DNA of 64,000 bases from Burhinus oedicnemus (lineage: Eukaryota; Chordata; Aves; Charadriiformes; Burhinidae). A program made the translations under genes and the position numbers. Where the stretch lies: assembly GCA_008921705.1 (NCBI GenBank), contig VFFE01006624.1, positions 647,422 through 711,421 of the forward strand, given 5' to 3'. How positions within the stretch are numbered: the first letter of the stretch is position 1; every line of letters starts with the position of its first letter. Shown piece after piece: positions 38,331 to 52,060 of this stretch. Under the pieces are notes generated by a model. It searched no databases, was not told where the DNA came from, and was given only the letters and a program-made list of their open reading frames with translations.

Positions 38331-41300
38331 CTGCTGATGGATGAGATCCCTGTCCTGTTAGTATTCCACTCTGCAGCCACTGGACACCATCCATGAGCTA
38401 TCCAAGAGTGTTCACTGAAAATATCCACGCCATAATCTGAAAAATAGAAAAGCATGGTAATGACCTATGGTAGATGCTCCAGTGGCCGTGGTCACTGGGA
38501 ACAGCCAGTCTGGCTTTGGTGCGTTAAGCCCCAATTAGGCCACTGAGGTTTAAACATGCACATACATGTTTTGCTGAATTGGTGCCACACTGCATAAAAA
38601 TGACATTTCTGACTCTGAATTTTGGATGTACAAATATTTTGGCTCCAGAAAAGGAGCATGCAAAGAGTTAGAGGCACAAATCTGCAGGGCATATTGAGAC
38701 CCTTGTGAAATATGTCCCTGCATTTTGGCAGCTGAATTTGACTTCACAGCCAGAGAGTGAAGAAAAATATATTCAAATTTCTATAGTAAACACACCTAGC
38801 AGACCTTAACTTTAGCAGTGAGTCTATTACCACTTGTATTCAAAAATTGCATTTTTAATGTTATGTCATTTACTGCTATTTAAAACCTTTTCTGCTCCGT
38901 TAAAAAAGGTGTGCTAATATGTACTAAAGGATAACTTGCTCTTCAAATGACAATATTTGGTTTTAATCCTTACATTTCTTTGAACGAGTTTGTACATACT
39001 TCCTCAGCTGTAAAAAGAAACTATCCTTCACGTTTAGCAATGGTGAATTTGAAACAAAAAAGAAATGGTGCGTTGCACATGAAAATTGATCCTTGATAAT
39101 TGTGAAGGTCTTTTTGACAGCCACTGCACTGTAGCTGGAATGTCACTGCTAAACTGTGGAGCAATTACAGTCCTCAGAACTACTTTACTTCTGTTTTACA
39201 CTGCACTAACTTAATGAAGTAAAATTGGACCAGTGCCATGACATTTAAGGAACAGTGTTTTGAAGCCTCCTTCACACCAAAGTAATTTGCTGTGACATGT
39301 CACACATGTCTCAGAAACACATTCAGAGATAAATCATTAAAATGGCCAGCTATCATTGCACTGTAGCCGTGCACTGAGGATTTCATGCCAACATTTGCTG
39401 GATTTCCCACCTGCTACAGGAGATGAATGTCAGAGAAGGTGAATGGCCAACAGAGGAATCATTTCAGAGGTTTGTGTTCAGCTGTATCCCTGTGGCTGAA
39501 GATGTTGTGTTCATACTTTTCTTCCCTGCATAAATGTTGGACTGATTTCTCACACATCGGGGCCAGTCATTGCTGGGTGGTTGGAAATGGTGCCACACTC
39601 ACAGTTTGCAGGGGAGTTTTTTCACTGTGACTGGAAAAAGACTGGGAAGACCCTTCACTCACACTCTTGAATCTGAACATGCAGTTTGGTTCAAAGCTGT
39701 TGACATGGCACCTTTCCTACGCAATGAATGGCAAATGCTGACCAAGTGGATTAGCCTGCCAACCCTCCAGAATATCAGTGGTAGATCACTGTGCTCTTTT
39801 ATTATTGCCTTCCATTTGTATTTGTGTAGCCACATTTTAGCAGCAAAGTTGCCTGCAGGAAGATGTTCTGCACACGAGTGCTGCTGTTGTCACTGTTTTA
39901 ACCCCCTTGGCAGCTTTTGTTCACCCTCCGGTTTCTGTTGTGAAGCCTTCCTTGTTGGAGAAAGTCTGCATGACACTGAAGACCTGCTCACCTGCTGTTC
40001 ACAGCTGGGCTGGTACCCAAAATGAGAAGCTATTTGCAAAATGAGAAACATTTGGAAAATTAGTGGCACCATGAATTAGTCTAGGTTTAGGCAAATTTCC
40101 TCCAAACTCGGAAACACCATATTGTATTGAGAATTAGCTGCTGGTAGAAATCTTCTGGAGAGAGGGAGACTCCAGCTTTCTTCCTTATGCAGATTTCTTC
40201 TCTCGAGATGAAGCACTTGAGATTTTTTCATATCTCCCAGGTTCAGATCTATGAACACTTAAAAGAAGAAACATGGCTTTGTTGGTTCTTGCTGTTTCTC
40301 TGTTGATAAACAAGGAAGAAAAAAGCCTTAGGAAAGGCTCCAGCCCTACAACTGCTTCCATGAAAGCTCATGTTTATGCGTTAAACCCCTGCCTGACCTC
40401 CAGGGCTGCCTGCTGACCATCAGCTACAGTCAGCAACCTAAGCAAGGAAAACACTAATGCACAAATTACAAATACAACAACCATGATCTTAGAAACCACT
40501 GATTTTCCTTATCTGCTGGCAGATAAATGCTTAGAGACAGAAATAAGTCTTTTAATATAATTTCACAAGCTTAGGCTTTTCAAACACTTATTCTTGCAGA
40601 ATGGTTGTCACCTTTCTGGGAATTCAGGATGGCATTTCTGGGAACCTTTATTTTACCTTCATAGCCACTAAAGTCTTGGTGGTGTAAGCTGATTCCTACT
40701 CTGCACTACACCATAACTTAAAGGGTGGTTCAAAATAAACAGCAGTAGATCAATTTACATGCCTGGATACTACTGAAATTGCAAGGCCTTTGTTCTCAAG
40801 TTTGGGTTTTTTTCTAAAAAACATACCTTTTTAGGATGGCATTTCAAGGAACTGCTTTAAGTCACATTTTATTGTATCATACCCTAACTCATATTTTTTC
40901 CTTTAAAAATTGAACTGTTACTAAATTACAAACAATCCTCATTTTCTGATTCCTGTAAATGCACCTTTTCAGCCCATTCCAGTTGCTGTTGAGAAAATGG
41001 AGGAGGAGGGGGAATTCTGCTTAAATTCCCAGGCAGGTTGCAGGTGCATTTGTTTGTATTAAGAGGAACGTCTAACAGAATCCTCCTTTGTGACACACTA
41101 TAGCAACTTTTCAATTTTCTCTCATTAGCTGGTGGTACTTCCTCCTCAATAAGGTACTATTGTGCTGCCTCTAACCTGATCTGGGAAACACTGTGGAGCT
41201 GTCAACTCATCAACCGTAGAAAATGAATAGTTAATCTTTTCAGGTGACTTGTTTCATTTCCTGTAGCTCATGTAAAATCCAAATATTTAGCTACTACAAA

Positions 41301-42521
41301 CAGTGAGTTCTTCACCTGGGTTTCACTGATAAAGCAACGAAGATTTTTACTTCTAATTTTTTTTCTTTCTTTTTTTTTCTTTTCTGCAGTTTGCAAATTA
41401 ATGCCTCTGGGTGAATAGAGCCTCATTTCTAACGCCACAATAGAGCACTTTATTAAGATGGTGTATAATTACATTTTCTGAGGTTTTGAGTTGTGTTTGC
41501 ATGGGGTTTAAAAATTCATCTACATTTCATTTTCTCTGGTATTTTCAGATTTTTGGTTCCCATCCATTGGATATGATGCACAGAGAACACTAAACTACTC
41601 AGTCTTTTACTGACCTAATCACGAGGACGGAGGATGCTTCGTGCAGGATCAGGCTGCCATAATTTCAAACTTTAGGTTGTTTTTTAAAGCTCGGTCAGAA
41701 TCCCACTGTCCAAAAGGCTCTATTGCTGAGGCTTATTTGCCTTTTCTCTTGATGTATTTTAAGATTGCCTTTTGTGCTTTGATATCACCTTCCTGACGAT
41801 CCTATACCAGTTGAGAAAAAAAAAAAAATTGCGATGAATAAGAAGGAAATGAGGGATTTCTATCTCAGTAGAAATAAAATACAAATTACCACCAACAAAA
41901 CAGGTGGCACTGGCTGCCAGCTCTTATAAACTCCATGGTGAGGCCCAGCATCATAGAAAAGGCTGAAGTAAAAGGATTTTTGCTTGGGTCATGAAACCAT
42001 TTTTCTTTAAAAGAGCATTAGAATAAAATGGGGAAAGCGTCTCTCTCTGAAAGTAATACAGATGTGTGTGGCTGTCTGTTCTTTTTTGTTTACTTTGGGA
42101 TTTCCCTGGGTCTTTTTCAGAGGCTCCTCTTTCCAGCCAGAGCCTTTGGTGTGTTCAGTGCCCTTTGCACCTTGGTGGAGACTCATTGGAACGCGCAGGC
42201 TCAGGAAGGCACATACAGAGGGGACATGGCAAGACAGGGGTCCTGAGAAGGAAAGAGCTGGTGAGGTCCATGGCAGTGTCTAAAGATAAGTCCTGAAGAA
42301 ATGCCCGAGAGCTGCCCTCTTTACGGACTGGAGGTTTAAACCAACAAAAATTAAGTTCCTAAGAAAGAGGAAAGAAAGATTCTGTATTGCAGAGAAACAC
42401 TTTCAGTCTGTTGGTTTACCTGTTCGAGCAGGGATAGATTCCACCTCAGAGTTGGTGGAAAGCAGAGTCAGTGGCAAAGAAGGTGGTTGCCTCTGAACAG
42501 GCTTGTGCTATTCTTTGCTTT

Positions 42522-42541
42522 AAAAAAAAAAAAAAAAAAAA
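42522..42541 (+). repeat. Poly(A) run, 20 bases
   Basis: An uninterrupted A run. The 200 bases before it do not resemble a gene or SINE I know. Confidence 0.9.
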
Positions 42542-45500
42542 GAAGTGATTCTTGGAAGATGTGGCATGAAATCAAGCTGCACGGTCTTATGTGGTGCCAG
42601 TGACAAGGGAGATTTCCTCTATGGACTAGAAAGCACAAGTAGGCAGTGTTTTTGGAAAGCTGCACCAGAGCAAAAATTCCTGAAATTTTTAAGTGGAGGG
42701 CCTTGCAGTGCATTCATTTCACATCCCAGTACACATCTCTCATTTCTAGGCTACTCCTCTGAAAAGTGGGTTATTGTTCAGGAATTTAGTGTGCAAAAGA
42801 GGACAATAGTGGAGGGAAAAGAAGCAGAAGAGAGAGGGAATTTAGGAAGAAAACACGAAAGAGAGCACGAAGGGTACAATTTAAAGGGTATGGAGTAATA
42901 AAACAGATTGACCCTGGGACAAGACAGCAATTTTTTTCCCCCCTCAGAGTGACTATCACACTAGAACATAACCTACATGTTATCACACAGAACTACACAC
43001 TCCCTATGTTTGGGCTGTAAATTAGCATCTGAACAGTCTGGTAAGAGTGGGCTTGGTTCCTTCTGAACTCACTCTGACAGCCCGCCCGCGCTATAATATA
43101 TTAATATAGTCATGATAGCCTGGAGATATAACTGTGACGGCACAAAACTTGATGTGCCCCCAGTGAGCTCTTAATCCTTCTGTTTCACGGTGTTCTCACT
43201 GCTCAAAAGCATTGCAGTTTACAGTGCAAAAAACCCCCAGCACATTAATTTTACAATGCTGAATACCAAAGGAAGCATGATAGATAACATTTATGTTTTG
43301 TACCAAATAAATTTCCAGTAACAAATATTATTACAACAAATACCAAAGGAACTTAAAATTGCTAAGTTATTTTGGAATTGCTTTTCCATTGACTTTTGGA
43401 GCGCCCCATAATCCTTCCCTATATATCAGTTCAGAAACAATGAAGCCTACTTTATCACAACCAGCTGACCCAATCTCAGCTGTTCTTTGAAAATAAAAAC
43501 ACATGTTTTCTTAGTTACTCCATGTGGAGATCCATTTAGTCCCTCTCCTCCAATAGCTTTTGATGCCAAAACCTACAGTTTTATGAAACAGCAGTAGCTG
43601 CTCCATAGTTGGACTTGAACCTGGCTTCTGGGCAGGATCCCCAGTTTCATCTCTATGCCTCAAACAATCACCCCAAATAAGCCCTATCTTCTGAAGTTTT
43701 GCCTTACACTATGGCAGAGTTTTTCTCCTTGGATGCCTCATCGATGGGAGCTGAACACATGATGTGTCAAAACATTCCACCCTTCACTTCTGGAACACTT
43801 TCCTAACTTTTTTTTGGCTTCTCATACCTTCAAAATGACTTGGCCCACAAGCGCTGAATATGTTCTGTTTTGTTAGCCTCACTAAGAAGAGGCTGTGTTT
43901 GGGCAGGTTGTATTTAATGTAAACATTTGTAAAAATAATCTGACCTTTTGCTGACTCCGGGCTTTGGTGCAGCAACGGCTTAGCTGAATAAGAGGTAGAA
44001 GAACATGGTTTTGCAGGTAGGAGGAAGAGGCTACTGCTCTGGGAAGGTGAGCTGGGAAGTGGTAGGGGAAGAGGACAGGAAGGCTGCCTGGCCACAGGCA
44101 CGGAGAAGGCTCAGCACAAAATACTGCTGTTTCAGTACAGCTATCTGAGTATGTAGGAGTGGAGCACACACAGCATGCAGTGACAGGGAACACCACCACT
44201 TCTACCCCGCATAACCTGCGCAACATCTGCAGGAGGTCATGAGATGAGCTGGTCAGACAACGTGGACTGAAGCAGTGAGCTGGACTGAGCTGAAGATCCA
44301 CCAGCCACTCCTCTCCATCACTCTGTTACCACCAAGATGATGCAGAACTTGCTGGCGAGTACGGAGGAAATCAGCTGGTAACAAATGGACTACAACTGCC
44401 TGAGTCTGTAGCAGCACAGAAGTGAAACTTAACGGGAAAGAAAACCACACAGCAGGCCTGGTGAAAACACATTTCCCTTCCCATCAATAAAACTGGAATA
44501 ATTTGGGTTTCCTCTCAGGTGTTAAGCTCTTTCAATGCAGCACTAATACTGTTAAAACCTCTGCTTTGCTGGAAGACCCCATCCCAACTTGCTGACTGCT
44601 GACATTTCAGATATTTGTACCTGTTTCGATGGGCTGCAACAGCAGTCAGGAAGATATTGATGTTTAGGGTAGTCCAGGCACACTCCTCTGGGCAACCCCA
44701 GCTGGCACCAGCGCGTCAGCTCAGCCCTCCTGCTTCTCACAGGGTTTCAAATCAAAGCTCATGGGGGTATCATCACTTCGTTGCCAGTGAACGCCACGGC
44801 CTCAGACACGATTTGCAGAACCTGCAAAGGATGAATTGCAGCAGCCAGACTGACACAGCGGCCTCCTGCCTGTGGCACAGTGACACACTCAACCACAAGG
44901 CTAAAGCAGAACAGGGCAGGAGATCATAGTGAGAGACTTTGGTGCAACATCCAAACTTCAGCCCATCAGGCCTTTCCTGGCTTCCCAGGCCATGCAGCCC
45001 CGCTTGCTCAGCACCTGGGGATGCGGCAGTTTTAGGAGAAAGGAAGAGGGAAGCAGGCAAAGAGGAGAGACCGTGAAAGACCACTGGGAACTGGTGCAGT
45101 CTGGAAAGGGTTTTTTGCAGGTACGGTATTTTGGCACAGATTTCACAAGGCAGGGTTTGGGTATTTCTCTAGTGATATAACTGTACAACAGCTCACCTGC
45201 TTCATGGGGATGTTGGAGGCGTAGTAGAAGACTGTGTCAATGACCCTGTTTGACCTCGTTGAACGTATTCACAGCCCCTGCATCTGTGATGCAAAGGCAT
45301 AATGTCCTTTAAAACAAGCTATTTGCAGATATGAGCAAATCTGATTCAGTGCTTGTTGTTTGTTTTTTCTAACTTTACCTTAGAGCTATCCGCGTGGTTC
45401 TTGGAAGTCCCAAGAGATCTCTTCTGCTGCAGAAATGGCAATGTGATTATAAAAAGATTTGCAAGATGAAGATACGAGAAAATAAATTGTCCTTACACGG

Positions 45501-46989
45501 CACCTTGGGACCAAAGGATGCCGACAGCTGTGCACCTTGAACTGTTCTCCTGGCAGTGGTGCAATGATATGATAAATTTAGTTTAAGGATGACTGGGAAT
45601 TCTGAAGCTAAGCATTCTTTATCTGAAAATGCCAATTCATCAAAATGAAAACAATGCATGGGAAATGTCTGTGATGTTTTATAGTAAAAAAAAGAAAATT
45701 ATGGGGTTTTTTAACTGTCTAAATGTTTAATTTTGACATTTTAAAGCAAAAAATACCATTCTTGTGTTTGAAACAACCTTTTATTTCAAAATGTTACCTA
45801 TAGTGATAGCTATGCATACTGCTTGTTAAATGGTCCCAACAAAAAATTGAAATATTGTGAAATTACTGAAGAAAATACCAAATCTAGAAATAGTTTATAA
45901 AGTTTCAAGTACTCTTCGCAAAGTTCCAGTTCATAAAGTTTTTTGAGATCATGATTATTCTTCCCACAGTGAAAGAAACTGTGAATGAAAAACTCATAGA
46001 CATCTGTGTGTGAAGAAACCATTTCCCACTATCTTTGAGAACGTCTGGGAAACATAAGGAAACCACTGACAATTAGTGGCCACATAAAATAGTTTGCTCT
46101 TCCGCTTTGTAATCATAAAATGCATTCATCTGGCAGCACTGGTTTTGAAGGAACTGTTTTAATGGATCCACGCGTGGCAGATGTTATGTTTGCTACAGTA
46201 ACTGTAAATTCATTCTGGGAATTTGCAGCCCCTTCCCAGACAATGCATGTGAGTGTGCAATCCCTTTTCGCAGAGACCCTGGTAAAGAAAAGGAACACAA
46301 CTGCAAAAATAACCAAACAAACAAACCAGCAACCCTCCTTGCTGCAATACGCCAAACTTGCCTTCCACTGGTCTATGGTTCCCAGTCAGTGTTCGTCAGT
46401 TCCCAGGGTCTCCTGTATAGCAGGAGTATACTACAAGCATAGCAGGAGTTCACTAAGTAGTTGCCAATAAATATATTATTCTCCAATTTAAGTTTTCAGG
46501 GAACTAAAACACTGGGCGGACTAACATGTATTTTCAACAAAAACTTAAGGTTTATAGTTCCTTTTTTCTTACGTTGGCTAGGAGTTGTGGTATAACACAG
46601 TTATCTCACTCATTTTTACGCTTTTAAGGTTTTCATAACAAACTTCCATAATGGACTAAAACGCTGCAGCAATATGGACAGTTTCTGGACACCTGTGCTT
46701 TCCCATCCTCTCTTTGTATCTTATTTGGCAGATAAATATTTGCTTGCTCTTTGGAGTCTGAAAACTATCACTTTTCATACTGTCCTCCATGCCCAGTGAA
46801 ATGAATCATAAATCTCTCATTTCTTCTTGCCTTTGTAAGTTCCACTTCAGCGGTGACATTTTTTGACTGTAAATATGCATCTTTTTTGGCTGCCTGGTTT
46901 AGCTGTTACTGCATTTTCTGGGTGGTACCCGAGCAGGATTCCTACTGAGCGCTTGACAAGGTGTTGTTTTCGTTTCATCTTTCTCACAG

Positions 46990-47070
46990 GTACTTTGACC
47001 CTGCTGGGCTCTGGACCGGTGGGACTCAGACTCGCACTGACTCAGACTCTGCGTTTTCTGTTTGCTTACG
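46990..47070 (+). other. Candidate 81-nt exon with symmetric length
   Basis: The acceptor tttcgtttcatctttctcacag ends at 46989 (first and last parts: pyrimidine tract, then CAG). The donor TTACG|gtagga starts at 47071. The 81 bases between are a multiple of three, and two of the three frames are open across it. One, read after a 1-base phase, begins YFDPAGLWTGG and is rich in T, D and S. The other begins TLTLLGSGPVG. Several CpGs set it apart from its AT-rich flanks. I recognise no protein, and the call rests on splice-like sites and length only. Confidence 0.25.
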
Positions 47071-50000
47071 GTAGGAAAAATTAAGGTGGCTTGAACCTGA
47101 GAGCTTCAGTATGAATTGTTCTGTAAAATTATGATAAAAGCATGCATTAATCTTCCTTAAAATTTACTTGAAATGTGTAATTCTTTGAGTTTTTTCTACT
47201 TTTGAGGGCAACATGTAATGTTCTCAATAGTTGCAAAACTGACAAGCGTTGCCTTCCTTTTTTCTGATACTGTGCTTCAGGTTCCTGGGGAGAGAAGGAT
47301 TGTCTCTTGTGGCCTTCTGAAGGTGATGTCACTCAGGCTTAATTTTATATTTCAAATGCTAATTATGAAATAGTGACTGAAGCCCACCATCCTGTGACTC
47401 TGTTATGGGGAAACTGTGACATAAAACTTTCTGACACACTCACTGTGTGTCTCCTCTACCCCAACACAAGAGGCCATATGCCATAGGTTTGTTTATGGAA
47501 TATGGGCAGACAAATGGGATAGGACTTTGGAGATAAAATAACAGAGCAGAAAACATCACAAAGGAAACTAATCTGAAGAGAAGAAGGTGGAAGGTGAGAA
47601 GAAGATGATTGCAGTGGCTATGTAAGACTGAAACTAAGGAGAGCCATGGGTAGACCCAAGTCCAGTGTAAATCATCTGCTTCCATAATAGTCCAAAACCA
47701 GCACTTCCGTTTTTCTGCTTGAAACCCAAAAGCAAGAAACACTTTGAGAGCTGTGGCTTAGGGTCACTTGTACACAGAAAATCAATAGTGCGGCAGAGCC
47801 TGACTGTCAAAATTGAAAATAATTAATTAATTGGGTGTCATCCATTTTATGCGTTTCAGATGCAAATTCCCAAAGGACCTTCACTGTAAGAAAGCAGGCT
47901 CTGAATTTTTCCAGATCACCTCTTTTCATGGCCTACTATGGAAGAATATTGCTCATCAGACGTAAATTCTAGCTGAAGATAGAAATAGCCCAGCACAAGC
48001 TATAGTTGCTTCCAGAAACACGGATTCCTGATGGTGCCTGAACGAACCACAGAACCGGGGGGGCGGTACAGAGGTTGCCCAAAAATTCACTGCCATTTCT
48101 TTTTGCATTGATCAAATAAGGAAGGAAAAGTGCCAATTCCTAGAAATAAAAAGGGGTGCCACAGGGTTTACTCTGCCTGATGGGTCAGATGATGGAGTGA
48201 GAGAGGAAGATGGTGTAAATACAGACCCTGCGTGTGAGCATGTGTGTGCCTGAGCATGCTGGAGGGGGCGGAGGTGGGGTGAGGGACTGATGCGGTTCTG
48301 CTAGGCTGTGGAGACTTTCCGTGTCTGATACTGTCTGACTATAGCTAACAAATCCCCTGGCTTTGATCTTGTGGCAGTGGAAATCCGTCTAATGCTGCCG
48401 TTTTGAAAGCTTGTAGGTTCCTTTCATTATTTCATTACCTACACTAAGTAAAAGAAACAATGTGGTTTGTTTTAAATTAATGGCGGTCCATTCATTACTG
48501 CAGTGACTCCAAATATTTTTCTCTGCCGGCTCCCTGTAAGGTCAGCCCCTAATTATTGTTCAAATTTGGTAGGTTTCACTCAACTTCTGAGACTCAGAGG
48601 TAAAAGGAATGTCCTCCTGTAACCACACTGTAAATAACTTCCATGGTGGTGGCCAGTCTGAAGTGAATCACTGGCCCCGGGAAGGAGGTCTTGGTAAGAA
48701 ATGTGCTCTTAAACCAGCCCCAAATCACCTCAATATCGAGCTCAGCAGCAAAGCCCCAGTCCCCAGGAGTAGAGGCACCAAGAGAAGGGACTGGTCTTCC
48801 TGGGACACTCTGTAACAAGCACAGCACTGGAGACACAGGGGGAATAAATCTGTCATGACTTTACTCCCACCTCATCTATACCCTCCCATACTACTATTGC
48901 CGTTAACCTTTTTACACCCTCCAACTCCTTCATCAGATATTTCAGCTACTCCTCTTTCCTCTGTCCTAGATTACTTTTTAAACTTTTTGGAGCAGGGGTG
49001 ATTTTCGTTCCTTGCTTTTTTCCTCTCTTCATTTGCGCTTGACATTGCTGTCATAAAAATGTTTAGAAAAATAATACAAATGGAATGCAATTGATTTAGT
49101 GTCTTTCATAATGATAAATCGTTAAAAATAAATGCTAATTTGGGGAACATCTTTAGCTGACAGCATTATGTTTTCTCAAGTATTAATATATTTTAAGTTG
49201 TTATAAGATATCATCGCATCAGCTGAACTAATAAATTTGTTGTGCAGAAAGTTGTGCTGCAAAAAACCCCAGGTTTCTGACTCACGGGAAATTTAATTAA
49301 AAAAAAAAAAAAAAAAAGTTTGGTCCAAACTGGAACAAACCCCACTTTTTCTTTCCTCTTTTTCTTTCTGTGTCTCCCTGTTGCATTCTCTCACAGCTCT
49401 CCTGAGCCAGATCTCTCTGGACCATACCTCCAGCGAAAGCACTGGGCTTCCCCTGGATTTCTGGTTCCTTCTGTAGAGGCAGAAGATGACCTGGTGACCT
49501 GAACGCAGATTCCAAGTCCACAAAAAATTTCTGGAGTCCCAAAGCCTCCCAGATGGATCTGGGTGTGGGACCCCTGCCCCCAACAGCATGTTATTGCTTA
49601 TTGGCTTGGAGACATTTGGCGAATGGAGTGGGGTACCCTCATCTTCCCATCCTGTCCACATGCTCTGCACCGTGAGCAGTGTGGGATGGTGAGAGGGCCC
49701 AGGAGCTGCACAGTCCCATGCTCCTGGCTCCAGGAGTAGGGAGACATGAGGATGTCAAAGGAGCTGAACTGAGCTGTGAGCAACATCAGAGGCCACCGAG
49801 TGCCCACACATCTCTGGTCAAGTCTGGCTGCTCAGAAATGCATCCATGAGAAGTGCGCTCACAGATAGTGCTGTCACCAACATTTCTGGGGCTCCCAAAC
49901 TACTTTTGCTAAGGATCAATGAAACCTGCAAGTAGTTCTGCAATCAGAATACAGCATAGAGCAAATAATGCAGATTTGGATAATGGGGAGAAAAAGAAAT

Positions 50001-52060
50001 ATTAAACTGCTTCCTCCTTCCCAGAATATCTTCCATCCTCTGTCCTGAAAAAAGAAATTGTATTTTAGAAATGGAATCCTTTGACAGAAAAAAAAAAAAT
50101 CCTATGTATCAAGAAAAGGAGAGCAATCCAGTGTCTATATCACCAGGAGCAGTCTGTGACACACACAACAGTAACACTGTACAGCTCTGCTGGTCAGTGG
50201 AAATAAAGAAAGTGAAGTTGGTACAGTAGGGGAATAACCTTTTGTTATACACACTTGCTGGTCCAGTTTGGATAAGCAGCCAGGATTTCAGGCATGCAAG
50301 TCCTTCTGCAAGTGCAAAAGATGCTGAAATGCAACTTCTGGCTTCTCCCAGCTTTCCTTCATTGCCTTTGTGGCTTCAGGATTGTCCCCTTCATGTTAAT
50401 TCCCTACCTAGTATTTACACTTCAGGTTTTCCTGTTTGGGAACACCAAAGTCCACAGCTCACCAAAAATATTGGGTATGGAGTGATTCAGATATACACCT
50501 GAAGGTTTCAGAAATGAATTAAGGAGATCTGCTTTTTCTCATCTTCCAAATGCTTATGGAGATATTTACATTTACATTTTTCTTTTTCTGCACAAACAAA
50601 AAGGTCATTCTGTAATTGTGGGCAGGAACCTGGAAGCTGAGGAGAAGCCCTGGACAGAGCACCAGGACACCCCACGAAGCACACAGCCGGAGCATCTCTG
50701 GGTGCTGGAGAGCTTTCGTTGCTAGCTTGTCTCCCTCGGTGGAAAGAAAATGAAGCATCTGAAGTCTGGGATTGAAAATAAAAGTGTCATAAAGTGTTAC
50801 CATTGAGAAGGCAGGCTCAGCCAGGTTTTTCAAAACTTCCCATATCTTCCCTGCCTTTTGACAGCTTCTCAGATAACTCACATGGTGAGGCAGACATGTT
50901 GCTGCAGCAAGCACCAGGTGGAAAAAATCAAAGTAACAGCCTGTTGCGAGGCTCTTGTTAGCATGGCAAGTTTCATATCGACACCTGGCGTGCAGACACC
51001 CCGGCCTCCACACACAGGCACCCAGCTCGGCTTTTAAAGAGCTATTCGGCTATTCGCCTCTGTGCTCCACAAATCGCTCCTGTCTGTAATCATTTCATTT
51101 CATTCAACAGCAAAAACACAGGGAGCAAAAGAGGTTTTTTAGATGCCAGGGTCATTGGCTAATTTTTCTGTCTAAAATACTTAGTAGGAAACAGTGCATT
51201 AAAGGTTTGCTCGTGAAGCTCTCACTTGGGCTGATAAGCAGTTATTCCCATGAGCAGCACAGCTGGAGCCAACAGCAGGGCGTGTGGGAGTGACCGCTCA
51301 CCAGGGTGTGCTTGTGGCTCACAGTTTGGCAAAACAAGCACCTGCGCATCCTCCTGAGGTCTTGTGGAGTGAGAGGTGACGCCCTGAAATCTGGACCCAA
51401 GGCTGGAGTTCTGCCATGTTAAAAGAGCAACTGGTGATGCAACTCCATTCAGCACACTAACACAGTTTTCCCCTTCTGAATAGCCATATTTGTCAAAATA
51501 GCAAACTTGGGCTCTATCATTGCAAAAATAAGGCTTTGATGCATTGTGTCTCTTTGCCAGACATTTAACAATAATCTAAATAAACGGCTTGGTTCAGAGG
51601 TTCACAGAATATGAATCAAAACTCATATTTTAAGAGGAAAAAAATTCCTAGGATTTAATTCCTGCCATAATTCCTGAGCTGCCAAGGTAGGGTGTCTCAT
51701 TTTTGGGTATTTTAAAAACTGATTTGGTTAAAAAAGCTTCAGCCATTGTCCTAAACAGCTGACAGGTTCCCACCAGTCCTCCCCGTGCCAGCTGGCTCGT
51801 GTATTCACAGAGTCTCTTGGCAAATGGTCAAATACAACACACATTTTAAGCAGCTGGATTAACCTAGAGATTCTTACCAGAACCTTTTCATCTGTTTTTC
51901 AGAGACAGACCACTGCCATTTAATTATACTTTAATTGAATGAAAAAACAAGTCAATACCTAATTAATTTGGGTTACAGAGGAATGGCAATGCAGAGCCCT
52001 GGATTCTGAAACAGCATTCAAAGGACAGCCTTGATAATTTTAGCTACATTTGGAATTTAT
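47071..52060. other. Unannotated non-coding stretch
   Basis: No supportable gene. A G-rich patch lies at 48264-48286, AT-rich sequence at 49050-49320, and a 19-base A run at 49299-49317. The minus-strand open frame at 50519-51013 (164 codons, starting at GTG) has no domain. Motif-rich AT patches at 47815-47870 and 51900-51975 are treated as findings. Confidence 0.55.
49299..49317 (+). repeat. Poly(A) run, 19 bases
   Basis: An A run directly after an AT-rich stretch (atttaatt). No retroposed body is recognised. Confidence 0.9.

Larger units (their letters stand above)
37241..46989. other. Unannotated non-coding stretch
   Basis: No supportable gene in 9.7 kb. GC-richer patches with chance frames occur at 37370-37600 and 37770-38060. 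A T-rich polypyrimidine tract (41359-41388) ends in ctgcag but no open exon follows. A runs lie at 41817-41828 and 42522-42541. A CpG-containing patch at 43081-43090 directly precedes a 12-base AT palindrome. Frames at 43882-44301 and 44615-44929 have no recognisable content. Confidence 0.55.

Noticed and set aside
41359..41400. Splice acceptor after a long pyrimidine tract (ctgcag)
   Set aside because: The acceptor looks good but stops follow at once (TTTGCAAATTAATG... then TGAATAG) and no donor is near.
42300..42541. Processed pseudogene ending in the 20-base A run
   Set aside because: The preceding sequence matches no gene I recognise, has no frame, and no flanking target-site duplication was seen.
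48264..48286. G-quadruplex in gagggggcggaggtggggtg
   Set aside because: Only three runs of three or more G are present with normal loops, so a standard four-run quadruplex cannot be drawn.
50519..51013. 164-codon minus-strand open frame
   Set aside because: The apparent start is GTG, the C-terminus is low-complexity, and nothing matches a known family.
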